A stretch of DNA of 64,000 nt from Amia ocellicauda (taxonomy: Eukaryota > Chordata > Actinopteri > Amiiformes > Amiidae). Position numbers and translations under genes: made by a program. Below the pieces are notes generated by a model, which made no database searches, was not told the origin of the DNA, and saw only the letters and a list, made by a program, of their open reading frames with translations. The stretch is from NCBI RefSeq assembly GCF_036373705.1, contig NC_089867.1:26670323-26734322 (forward strand), given 5' to 3'. Positions 13,201-34,799 of the stretch are shown in pieces (positions within the stretch are counted from its first letter, which is position 1; the number at the start of each line of letters is the position of its first letter).

Positions 13201-15750
13201 CAGTGCGTTTCTGCCTCTCCGTGCAATTCAGTTTGTGTCATGTTATGACTGTCTTCATACACACACACACTCAACAAGGCTGGGTTGTCCTTCTCTCTGT
13301 CGCTCTCTGTCTGGCTCGCTTCAATATTACATCAACAGTGCAGCTCTTTGTGTGTTTAACCAGGGCAGCTGTAGTTCTGCCCTGCCTCACACAGTGAGAG
13401 ACAGAAGCGTGTGTGTGTGGCTCAAGACATTCACAATGGTACACAAGGCGCTCGGCTGGCACAGAGTAGATGCCGATGCAGGTAACAATCATCAGACCCA
13501 GAAGATGAAATACAGCTGACGTCAGTCCAACACGGTTGATCTCATGGGATGGTTCTAATAATATGGTTCTTGCTAACTGAAATTGTCAGTAAGCAAGAGA
13601 GGCATTATAAAGATATTATAAAAGACGAGTAATGTCTGTATATGCATTAAATTACTATTACCATTTGCAATTCTGGTTCAGGGGCGGAGCTTGTCCATGT
13701 TCAAGTCGTCATTTGGATCTTATACACTAGTCACTCCAGCTCTCTGTCTGTCCTTCTCCCTCCTCCAGTCGAGTCTCAATCTGAAGTGCATCCTGGGAAA
13801 TGCTGAGCTTTTCAGGGGAGTCAGGGCTCTGTGCTGATTAGCCCGTCTCACCCTATACCCCCCATGGGCCACGCAGACAGCGGCCCCAGCACCTCCCTGT
13901 GCGTGTGAGAACCCTGCACTCGCACATGACCTCGTCCTGCAGTGAGTCACCCCTTCACAGCCTGTACCTTAAATCTGAGGCAAAGCATCGACGGGTTGAT
14001 ATTGTACGTTTTGATCACCAGCAGTAACAGTCAAGATGGCGTCAGGTTCTGTTTTTTCTCTGTTTAAAAGTTAATTAAGGAAGTCTGAGTTGAGATACCA
14101 TCAAATAAAACTCGGTCTCCAGGAAAATGTAAATTAGTAATTTTTTCTTCCCTCAGTTGGTTGTTAAACAGCATTGAGTGAAATTGCTAAATTGCCTCTC
14201 ACCCACACTGCGGGCCAGAGGATAGGTCAGTATTGTATTTGTTGTTCTGTATTTGAGCAGTTTATTTTAGCCATTGACTGTTCATTAACATTACAGTTAT
14301 ACAACGATCCACATTCATCACCACTATTGGTTTAAGGCCAAGAGGAATAACAAATAAAAACGTTCAAGACCTACGGCCAAAACGGCAAAGTAAAAAAACG
14401 TTTCCCTTATCGGGTCTTGATTTAGAAGTTAAGGTTTGGTCTGGTGTGTCAATTAGTGACTTAAATGCATCAGCTATTAAGCCCTAAAATATCCTTGAGA
14501 ATATTCTGAAAATGAGAAGTACCCACAGCCTCCGTTTACACAATGAATCATAGGAGAGGTCAGCAGGGGAAGTGAAAGGGCCAGGGAACATGACGTCACA
14601 TCTTCTGAGACGATGTCAGAGTGCGGAGTCGACACAGACGAGGCCATCAGTCATTCACTGCAGCTGCTGTCTGAAGAGTGCGGGCCGAAGCAATTGCACA
14701 CTAATTAAGATGATACGCTCACCTAAAGTTGTGTACCTGCCACAAGTATTGCCAAAAGAGAGAGAACCCAATACTGCTCACGTCTAGGAGCTGCCAGTGT
14801 CCAATAAGAGGAAGGCAGTGTTATTATTATTATTTTTTCTTGTACCCATTATTGATGGCTTGTAAACAAACGACCGCAGCAGGAAATGTGGCGTCCGTTG
14901 GAGGTCCACATGAGGGCCGGGGGGGACGGTCACATGCCCTCACCGGTCAATAACCATCGACTGGTGTATCGTCGGCAAAACAGCCGCGGTGACGTCTCTC
15001 ACTGACACAGAGCACCCAGTCCGTCAGCTACTGCAAAATCAGAACCGCTTTTATAACAAAAGGTTACACATTAGAATAATTGGCAGGAAATGAAGAGGGG
15101 AATCTGATGGGGGATTCCCTTTAACTCACCCATCTGTCTGTCCAGTCATGTCTCCTTCCCTCTGAATGCCTCCGCGACCTTCATCTAGCAGGTCGGCAAC
15201 AAGGCCCAGAGATGCATACACCTTCTTTACTTTTCACCTCAGAAAGTCATCCTAATTAGAGCTCAACACTGTGTGGCAGAAAAGCCCCCCCCGATCAGTT
15301 CTGTGCATTTTGGGGAATGATTTTGGGTAGTTTTCAGGCATCACTGGATGAGCCAGATCCTAGTGAATGGATGGGCTGAATGACTTCCTACCATTGGAAT
15401 TGTGCTTGTGCCTCAGTCTGAAGGAAAACTTCAGAAGGTAAAGGATTAACATCTCTATTTGTACCTTTCAGGACAGTACTTGTGTTTGTTAAAATCACTG
15501 ACCAAGCAGTGTATAATAGAATGGATGCATTTAGTTTTTTTAACAGAACAAAATCACTCATGTAACAAACCCACACTGGATCAATACCAATATCAATACC
15601 AATTTGGCCTCTATAAATTGGGTTACATTGATTTACTGATCCACATTTCAAAGGTCTGTTTTTTGTTTTTGTTTTGTTCTAATCTAGAACAACTTGTCTA
15701 GTTATGAAGAGACCACATTGATGGAAATGCAGATGAATAAATAAAAAATG
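10240..15750. other. Gene-free stretch between the orphan island and the CDC42 3' end
   Basis: Only short open frames are present, without family resemblance. The segment from about 12100 to 12700 is pyrimidine-rich on the plus strand. The segment 13680-13990 is somewhat GC-rich. A hairpin-bearing dispersed repeat fragment (about 11430-11560) is annotated separately. No coding exon is supported. Confidence 0.5.
11430..11560. repeat. Dispersed repeat fragment with an 11 bp hairpin
   Basis: TCTTGGACTAC at 11477-11487 is matched by its exact reverse complement at 11515-11525, with a 27-base loop. The right arm runs into a sequence (AGTGCTAATCTGGGTCTG) that I recall from common fish interspersed repeats with a TAGTCCAAGACTA core. 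The element class is not determined. Confidence 0.4.
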
Positions 15751-15754
15751 TGGG

Positions 15755-17005
15755 CAATTAAGGTATAAGTTTAATATTTTGAAAAGAATGCATATACAAA
15801 GAACCGAGACATCAGACAAAAGCATTTGGTTCCACACCAGTAAGGTTATAAGATCTAGTTGGTGAAAATGTGAAACGTTCCTTTATAAAAATGGGAAAAA
15901 CAAAAAAAACAAAAGGTTTTGGTAAAAACGCATAACACTGGAGTCTACAACAGCAACTTAACCAGCTTACAATTATTAAGATTAATCTAGCCAGAGGAAC
16001 CGGCACGGCCGCCCACATGCATCAAGACAAGGTCTGATAAGTGTCTAATTGGTCCATGGCACCACATTAGAATACCTCTTGTTCGGCTAACACTGTTTCT
16101 CCCCGCCTGGAGTATCCCATCCCCCCCACCCCCCGCCACTTCAACACTCAAAGGAAAAGATTTAAGTTATTTTGTTAATGTCGCAAACGTCGACAAAAGT
16201 TTGTCGACCAAAATAAAAATAAAGACATTTGCCATCCACAAACCATTTCCATGCACTTCATTAAAATGATACAGTAAGAAAACTGCCGAGCTGCGGCAAC
16301 CGCGCCCGTCTGTCTGGGGTGGGCGACACCGACCCCCCACACACAAGCGGCTTGCCGTGTCGGCAGGGGAGGACCACTTGGGAGTATTATTTTTTTCTTC
16401 CCCCCCAACCATTCGGCATTTAAAAAAGGTTTAAAAAGGAGAGCTCATGCAGTGCCAGTGCAGTGGCATTGACCACATTTTGCAGAGCTGTCAAATTAAA
16501 TGTTTCTAATCGTAAAAAGCACGATCGATCGGCCATTTCTCACAGTTCCTATTACTGGGGCGATCGTCTCTCGTCCTTTAAAAGAAAGAACTGAAGTAAT
16601 CTCGACATAGTTATCGCTGGGCATTCCAATGTGGCACTTAGGATCACAATTAAATCCCCCCGCCCCCCCATTACTGAAACGTTACAAATGAATCACTGCA
16701 GCAAATCTTTAAAATAATAATTATAATAACAAAAAAAAGTACAGGATTCGGAGAATATAAATCATAAAAAAAGTCTACTACAATGTTACAATAAAAGGGA
16801 ACAGTCACAAAAAGGTTCACTTTAATCATTTTTTTTCCAACCCACTGTTGTGCCTGCAGGGTAATCTCTCTTACATCTTTATTGCAGAATAAAATCTGAC
16901 TTGGTTTTTTTTTTTTTTTTTTTTTTTTTTTCCAAACATTGCTTTCGAGTACAAAGCTGACGGTCAGCCCGAGCAGAGGAGGGGCGAAGAGAGAGGGCCA
17001 TCCGT
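15755..17005 (-). other. CDC42: Probable CDC42 3' UTR of the CRLL isoform
   Basis: This region follows the distal CDC42 stop codon on the minus strand. Candidate polyadenylation signals on that strand are AATAAA at 16884-16879 (short UTR) and ATTAAA at 15775-15770 (UTR of about 1.25 kb). A run of 27 T on the plus strand (16905-16931) becomes A27 in the transcript, about 75 bases after the stop. The UTR limits are inferred. Confidence 0.4.
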
Positions 17006-27912
<10,907 letters not shown>

Positions 27913-29234
27913 TTAGCTTCCTCTATTCTCATTCAACAAGACCTGCAAAGAGAAAAGAACAGGAGAGAGGTGAGCAATAATCTCTGCAGCAATCAAAATC
28001 TCTTTAAACATTCTTCCAACACCCTGCACTCCACCACACCCCCAAACGATTGCAATATTTTCAAACAAAAAAGTAATCTGATATCTTCAGGGTAATATGA
28101 ACAAATCCATATTCTGATCAACTGTACTCAAAAGACTGCTAGTGAATCCAGGTTTAAGCACCCATACTGTATTATGGCATCATATTTAGTCACTTATTTT
28201 CCAAAATAAAAACACTCCCTAATGCAATAAGGACCAAAACTGAACTATCAACTACCTCCCGAGATTCTGGAACACCATAAGGTGACGTCAAACATTGAGC
28301 GTTCCCTTTGAAGGCTAAAATGCATGCGCTTCTCACAGTAACTGCCAGCAGTCTTTGCACAGTTAAATAACGCACTGTATTCTCAAATCTCAAGATAAAT
28401 AGATTTGCAATAAAGAAGTTCCCTGGAACAGGACCTGCATGTGTAAAAGTGTAGATACAGTGAACCTATCTGAGATGTAGATCTGTTAGACGATTGAGCT
28501 ATGCAACTTTCTGGAGAGTTGTCCACAGAGGTTATTTTCTGGGCCCATATCCCAGTCAGTATAAAAGGAACAATGACCTCGCATTCAATTGCAGATTTAT
28601 TTTCCCACAAGGATGTGGAGAAGGTTGTACAGAAGGTTTTGACCTTCAAAAGGATAGAAGCACCGAAAAAAGGCTTAAACCCTCCATCGTACTAATTTGT
28701 ATGATTTATTGGCGACAAATCAAAAGAACTGCAGCTCACTTGAGCAAAACAAATCTGAACCTCCGTCTCATTAAGGTTGCATGTCATCTATATTTTGAGC
28801 AATAAATAAAGTGAAACCAAGTATGACGGGTGGATTAGAAAACACAGAGCTCCAACTATAGCAAGGTATTTTAGATGAGAAGGTGTTGTCATTTAGTTGC
28901 ATTTGCTAAAACGTCTCTAGTCTAGAAGAAAAATATTAACCAGATTAGATTTTACCCGACTGGTACTTGTATCACAATAATATATAGATTTAATATAACA
29001 CCGGGCAGCTTTTGTAATATTTCAATATTTATGCTGTACATGGCTGTAGAGAGGGCAAATGAAGGAATTAAAACTCTGGAAACCACAGGGGTACCATAAT
29101 GTAATGTAAATCGGCACTAACTAAAATTGCACTATCGATCATTGTCAGTTAGATTTGATTTGCTACAGAACCTCTGTAAAACATTTTAAAATAATGTGTC
29201 ACTGTGCTATACCCTCTAAAGGTTCAGAACGGTC

Positions 29235-29310
29235 ATATTATTATTATTATTATTATTTCTTGGCAGACACCCTTATCCACGGCGACTTACAACATAAGGC
29301 CACGTTAGCA
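29235..29310. repeat. SINE-like tail, copy 1
   Basis: A (TTA)n run at about 29239-29258 is followed by GGCAGACACCCTTATCC and GGCGACTTACAACAT. This GCAGAC...CTTATCC...GCGACTTAC core is a well-known dispersed fish repeat tail. The (ATT)n run is its 3' end, here in reverse orientation. Related copies are near 45.3, 46.6 and 59.95 kb. Confidence 0.6.
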
Positions 29311-31316
29311 AATGTAGCTTTGAGGACAGCCCTAGTAATTATTACTACTACCACCATCTTTACAGAGCTGCTACTACTACTACTGGAAGTAGTATTGCGT
29401 TTTGGTTTCTACACTGAGCAACACTGAAGCAGAGTTGCACCATCCACGCAGGTTTCTAGTGAAAATCATCATAATTCTGCATCTTCTGTTGCCAGCCAAG
29501 AACAAGATGGCCAGCCATGAGAGAGAACCGAGCTCCCGTGAAGTCTGGGGATACTTGTGGAGACTGAATTCCATCCATTTTCAAAATTTGCTTGCTATTA
29601 ATTCTACAGTCGGGCAATTCCACCCCCCCACGTCTTTTTCTATTATAAAGTTGACAGAAAGCCATCAGGTATCTGTGGGTGCTCAACACAGAAGCAGTTG
29701 GAGGATGCATGAAATGAGCCACTGAAGTCAGATTTTGATTGGTATACTGGAGTCATTTATTATACTATGATTTAGACAAAGAACTCAATGCTTCAATGTA
29801 CAGAGAAGCTCTGAGAAGTTAAATACACACACGAGTTATAATCCATTTTCTCCTTGAAAATATCAATCTCTTTGTATGGATGTCTGATTAGGGCTGTCAG
29901 TTATTTTACATTCACTGGGACCTTTTACCACAGTGGATAACCTGTCAAATGACAGGCAACACCACAAACATCTATACACACCGTATATACAAATTCACAA
30001 GGGTAATCCTGGTATTCTTTCAAAAAGTGTGAGTAATAAGGGTATTGTATATTACACTGTACTATTGTAAAGTCTTGTTGATATAGGCATGTGCCAAACT
30101 AATACATACTTGAATCTTCATGTTTTAAACTCTGCTTCTGTTTAATGTTATAACTGGCTAACAAATTCAATATTACTATTCAAACAAATCCCAAGAAATC
30201 AAAATTGAAGCCCACTCATTAGATCAGTCAGTATTGTTTTCTCCCCAGCTTTTGTTTTGCTAGACTGCAGTGAAATAATTGGGTCTGCTGGTCACAGCTT
30301 TAGTTTTTCAGTTTCTTTGCAGATTGCCTTTCACTCTCTCTGGTTAAAGGATCAGTGGAACTGATCTGGAAGCTCAAGAGAAACCAATACCACTGGCATG
30401 CTGCTATAATGGAGTCTTCACATCGGGCTATACATTGACAAGACCACAGCCAAGCAACGTGGAAGGTTTTAGCAGAACTATGGGGTTTTCTCCTCTCCCA
30501 TCAACAGCCTCAGCAATCAGTCACCACCTCTTTGCAAGAGTATCACAGATCTGAAGCCTGAAGGTCTGAAGCCTTAAAAATTACTACAAACTAATTTTGT
30601 AGACATAAAGGTGCTAAAGAAAGGAGACCTGTGTGCAGGATGTGTCAATCTATACTGTCCGGTTTTCTTCTCTCCCAACAATGCATATGAAACTGCTCCT
30701 GGACAAATGTAAAGCTGAGAGCAGGCTTTCTGTTTGAAGATGATACTTCAGGATAAGAAGAATGAGTGTTTGTAGAAGAACTGATCCTTGGTGGTTAACA
30801 AAACATTTACTCATTCCGTATATAATAACCACTGTAGGCAAAAACCACCACCTTATAACAGCAGTACAAATAAGCTTGTTTACCAAAACCCATTTTACCT
30901 CTCTGCAGGGGAGTCTCAGAGAAGATAGGGAAGTATTAAAGATGAGCAAGTTTCTTCCAATTAGACAAAAACATTCCACATTTACACTGATAAATCTGGT
31001 CTACAACTCACCACCCTGGTACACGCAGGTGTGAATGTGATCAGTGGACTTGAGCCAGAAATCGCAGAAATGCCAAACACACCTCAGATATCTGCATCAT
31101 TCTGCACACTCCCCAGAAAGACAGGAAGTGGAGTCTGCCACAAGCTTTGAGGAGCCTCCCTTCCCTTCAACACCAAGACAGAGGTTGATGATACACAACA
31201 CTAAAAGTGACACATTAAGAAATACATTGAGGAGGTAGCATACATTTTCTAGCTATTTCCAGCATGTGTAATTTGGCTAAAGTTCATATTCACTATATTA
31301 TATATATATATATATA

Positions 31317-32537
31317 CACTCACCTAAAGGATTATTAGGAACACCTGTTCAATTTCTCATTAATGCAATTATCTAACCAACCAATCACATGGCAGTTGCT
31401 TCAATGCATTTAGGGGTGTGGTCCTGGTCAAGACAATCTCCTGAACTCCAAACTGAATGTCTGAATGGGAAAGAAAGGTGATTTAAGCAATTTTGAGCAT
31501 GGCATGGTTGTTGGTGCCAGACGGGCCGGTCTGAGTATTTCACAATCTGCTCAGTTACTGGGATTTTCACGCACAACCATTTCTAGGGTTTACAAAGAAT
31601 GGTGTGAAAATGGAAAAACATTCAGTATGCGGCAGTCCTGTGGGCAAAAATGCCTTGTTGATGCTAGAGGTCAGAGGAGAATGGGCCGACTGATTCAAGC
31701 TGATAGAAGAGCAACTTTGACTGAAATAACCACTCGTTACAACCGAGGTATGCAGCAAAGCATTTGTGAAGCCACAACACGTACAACCTTGAGGCAGATG
31801 GGCTACAACAGCAGAAGACCCCACCGGGTACCACTCATCTCCACTACAAATAGGAAAAAGAGGATACAATTTGCACAAGCTCACCAAAATTGGACAGTTG
31901 AAGACTGGAAAAATGTTGCCTGGTCTGATGAGTCTCGATTTCTGTTGAGACATTCAGATGGTAGAGTCAGAATTTGGCGTAAACAGAATGAGAACATGGA
32001 TCCGTCATGCCTTGTTACCACTGTACAGGCTGGTGGTGGTGGTGTAATGGTGTGGGGGATGTTTTCTTGGCACACTTTAGGCCCCTTAGTGCCAATTGGG
32101 CATCGTTTAAATGCCACGGCCTACCTGAGCATTGTTTCTGACCATGTCCATCCCTTTATGACCACCATGTACCCATCCTCTGATGGCTACTTCCAGCAGG
32201 ATAATGCACCATGTCACAAAGGTCGAATCATTTCAAATTGGTTTCTTGAACATGACAATGAGTTCACTGTACTAAACTGGCCCCCACAGTCACCAGATCT
32301 CAACCCAATAAAGCATCTTTGGGATGTGGTGGAACGGGAGCTTCGTGCCCTGGATGTGCATCCCACAAATCTCCATCAACTGCAAGATGCTATCCTATCA
32401 ATATGGGCCAACATTTCTAACGAATGCTTTCAGCACCTTGTTGAATCAATGCCACATAGAATTAAGGCAGTTCTGAAGGCGAAAGGGGGTCAAACACAGT
32501 ATTAGTATGGTGTTCCTAATAATCCTTTAGGTGAGTG
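31317..32537 (+). mobile_element. Tc1/mariner DD36E transposon, copy 1
   Basis: The 1,221 bp element is bounded by perfect 29 bp inverted repeats (31317-31345 and 32509-32537) beginning CACTCACCTAAAGG. It is flanked by TA on both sides inside a (TA)n tract, as expected of Tc1-type insertion at TA. It encodes a full-length transposase on the plus strand, opposite to CDC42, in whose first intron it lies. The DD36E spacing fits the Incomer-type family described from fish and other animals (family name from memory). About 14 base differences and no length difference separate it from copy 2. Confidence 0.95.
31465..32505 (+). CDS. Tc1-type transposase, copy 1, catalytic Glu replaced by Lys
   Basis: A single open frame of 346 codons. 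The N-terminal half has the helix-turn-helix DNA-binding region of Tc1 transposases ([20 protein letters not shown] near residues 24-43) and an HTH_Tc3-like second domain. The C-terminal half is the DDE domain: D155 in WSDES, D246 in QQDNAPCH, and position 283 in NPIxHLWD. Here codon 283 (32311-32313) is AAG, Lys, where the family has Glu, so the protein should lack strand-transfer activity although the frame is open. The D246-to-283 spacing of 36 residues sets it apart from classic DD34E Tc1. Confidence 0.93.
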   Translation: MGKKGDLSNFEHGMVVGARRAGLSISQSAQLLGFSRTTISRVYKEWCENGKTFSMRQSCGQKCLVDARGQRRMGRLIQADRRATLTEITTRYNRGMQQSICEATTRTTLRQMGYNSRRPHRVPLISTTNRKKRIQFAQAHQNWTVEDWKNVAWSDESRFLLRHSDGRVRIWRKQNENMDPSCLVTTVQAGGGGVMVWGMFSWHTLGPLVPIGHRLNATAYLSIVSDHVHPFMTTMYPSSDGYFQQDNAPCHKGRIISNWFLEHDNEFTVLNWPPQSPDLNPIKHLWDVVERELRALDVHPTNLHQLQDAILSIWANISNECFQHLVESMPHRIKAVLKAKGGQTQY

Positions 32538-32572
32538 TATATATATATATGTACACGTGTATGTGTATATAT

Positions 32573-33025
32573 GACTACCTGCCTAATATTGTGTAGGTCC
32601 CCCTTTTGCCGCCAAAACAGCCCTGACCCGTCGTGGCATGGACTCCACTAGACCTCTGAAGGTGTGCTGTGGTATCTGGCACCAAGACGTTAGCAGCAGA
32701 TCCTTTAAGTCCTGTAAGTTGCGAGGTGGGGCCTCCATGGATCGGACTTGTTTGTCCAGCACATCCCACAGATGCTCGATCGGATTGAGATCTGGGGAAT
32801 TTGGAGGCCAAGTCAACACCTTGAACTCGTGATTCATCAGACCAGGCCGCCTTCTTCCATTGCTCCGTAGTCCAGTTCTGATGCTCACGTGCCCATTGTA
32901 GGCGCTTTCGGCAGTGGACAGGGGTCAGCATGGGCACCCTGACTGGTCTGCGGCTACACAGCCCCATACGCAGCAAACTGCGATGCACTGTGTGTTCTGA
33001 CACCTTTCCATCAGAACCAGCATTT

Positions 33026-33027
<2 letters not shown>
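32573..33027 (-). pseudogene. Internally deleted Tc1-like transposase remnant
   Basis: On the minus strand an N-terminal/central part ending in WTTEQWKKAAWSDESR (first catalytic Asp) is fused, in a different reading frame, to EFKVLTWPPNSPDLNPIEHL (third catalytic Glu). The roughly 90-110 residues with the second Asp are missing. The tail ends in GGPTQY and a stop, as in copies 1 and 2, but the sequence is a different Tc1 subfamily. The N-terminal third is absent; the remnant stops at the (AT)44 tract on its upstream side. It cannot encode an active enzyme. Confidence 0.85.

Positions 33028-33028
<1 letters not shown>

Positions 33029-33116
<88 letters not shown>
33029..33116. repeat. (AT)44 microsatellite
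   Basis: An uninterrupted AT dinucleotide run of 88 bases next to the deleted Tc1 remnant. Length is likely polymorphic. It makes spurious Tyr-Ile open frames on both strands. Confidence 0.97.
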
Positions 33117-33118
<2 letters not shown>

Positions 33119-33492
33119 CACACATCAGTCTGAACTGCCTTCTCAGCACACAAAGCTTGTGAAATGTCATAATATGATCAAGGTTAGAGAACAAAGCAGC
33201 AGGTGATAATGTAATCACCTGCTGCAGACTAAATATTTGCTTCCCGAGTGGACAGCGCGTCACTAATCAGCAGGGTTTCTATTTAAAACAGGCAAAATGT
33301 ATTCCAACATGTGCCGTCACCTACAGATGTGGGTCTATATGGGAAAACTAGGATCAATAATGAAAACCTTCCAAGTAAGTCAAAGTTACACCACCCTTTC
33401 AGTTACCAATCACCCCCAAACCACACACTGACAATATACAGTGGATTAGTAGTTCATTCCATAGAGGCTATCGGAAGTAGTCCTATACTTCA

Positions 33493-34799
33493 GGGGTGGG
33501 TTGTACTAACGGGATCCGATCTTGATCTCAATTGTGTTGTACTAAATGGATCAAAGCTCAATCTGAGATCAAATCCGAGCTCAAAAATGATCCTGCTTTT
33601 TGAGCAGGATCAGAGCTTGATCCGACTTTTTAAAATGCATGAACTCCGTATATTTCAGCTAGTTTGATGCTACCTGGCATCAAACGCGCAGACCGCAGGT
33701 ATTTAAAGACAGGCAAAAGCCTTTAGAGGTTTATCGGGAGGAAGACATATGAAAGGGGTACAGATTTAAAGCATGAAGCAAATTTAACCTTGCAGACATA
33801 ATTGATCCTGTTTTAGGACCTACATCGAAGCGTTTAGTATGGAGAGATCTTGCAACCGGGAGATTTGAGCAAATAAATAACATTATCGTTGTAGACCAAT
33901 CTGGTTAAGCACAGATAAACAACGAAAATGTGACTTACATTATTACAAAGATTTGCACTTTGAAAAGAACAATATCATGTTTCTATTGTTGTGTCTATGA
34001 TGAGGTGTAGTTAGTGTGCAATTTGTTTTACAATAATGTAAATAAAAACCTATGTAAAAGCCCTTATTTCTCCAGCACCCCATTCTAAGGAAGAAAGGTG
34101 ACCGAGCCGACAGAGCAGCTCCACAGCTGTGCAACGCTAGAGAAGCGGCCACTCCATAGTTTTAAGACATTTGTTAAAACTCACCTTTTTAAAAAGCTGT
34201 TAAGGATCTCTTAGTTGCAAGTTTATTTTAAATACTCTTGAGTTGCTGCTGCGGTGTTGCCTGTATATGATCTTGTCTGTTTTTACTGAATTGTAGCGCT
34301 ATTGGGTATGAGAAAAGCATGGTATACATACAATTGACTATTGGCAAATTATTATTATTGTAGTTGAGCATTTAAAGAAACAGTGGCATAGCTTATGAGA
34401 CATACACCAGTACAATAAACTGGAAAGGTTGTGGACTTAGTGAGGTTTTAACGGATCCAATGGGCAATGTCCTCAACGGACAACTTTACGGATTACGGAC
34501 TAATTAATTGAATGTTTAATTAATAAACCTGTCAGCAATACAACACAGAATAGTTTTCTGAAAGGTGTATGATAGTATTGAGATGTTCAAACAGCCGCAC
34601 AGAGACGGACGAGCCGGTTCACGTCAATAGGAAACTGCTGAGTCACCGCCCGCGCTGCTCAATATTCGGATCCAAAAAAAAAAAAATCTGATCAACAGAT
34701 CCTGATCTTGATCTGCTTCGTACAACGTCTTTTCATGATCCAGGTCCAGTGAGCCCGGATCTGATCCCATTTTCTGGCACTGTTAGTACAACCGGCCCC
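33493..34799. mobile_element. 1.3 kb element with GGTTGTACTAAC inverted ends
   Basis: The left end GGGGTGGGTTGTACTAAC and the reverse complement of the right end, GGGGCCGGTTGTACTAAC, match at 16 of 18 bases. A subterminal GTTGTACTAAA copy at about 33535 and GTTGTACGAA on the other side repeat the motif. The ends are rich in GGATC/GATC words. No long open frame is present, so it looks non-autonomous or decayed. The end sequence suggests a PIF/Harbinger-like DNA transposon, but I could not see a clear target-site duplication (TTCA left, ATGT right). The class therefore stays tentative. Confidence 0.6.

Noticed and set aside
13720-13950. GC-rich segment considered as a gene exon or promoter
   Set aside because: No splice-supported frame, weak CpG content and no motif cluster comparable to the 9.6-10.2 kb island.
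32930-33206. Open frames made of Tyr-Ile repeats on both strands
   Set aside because: They are translations of the (AT)44 microsatellite and not genes.
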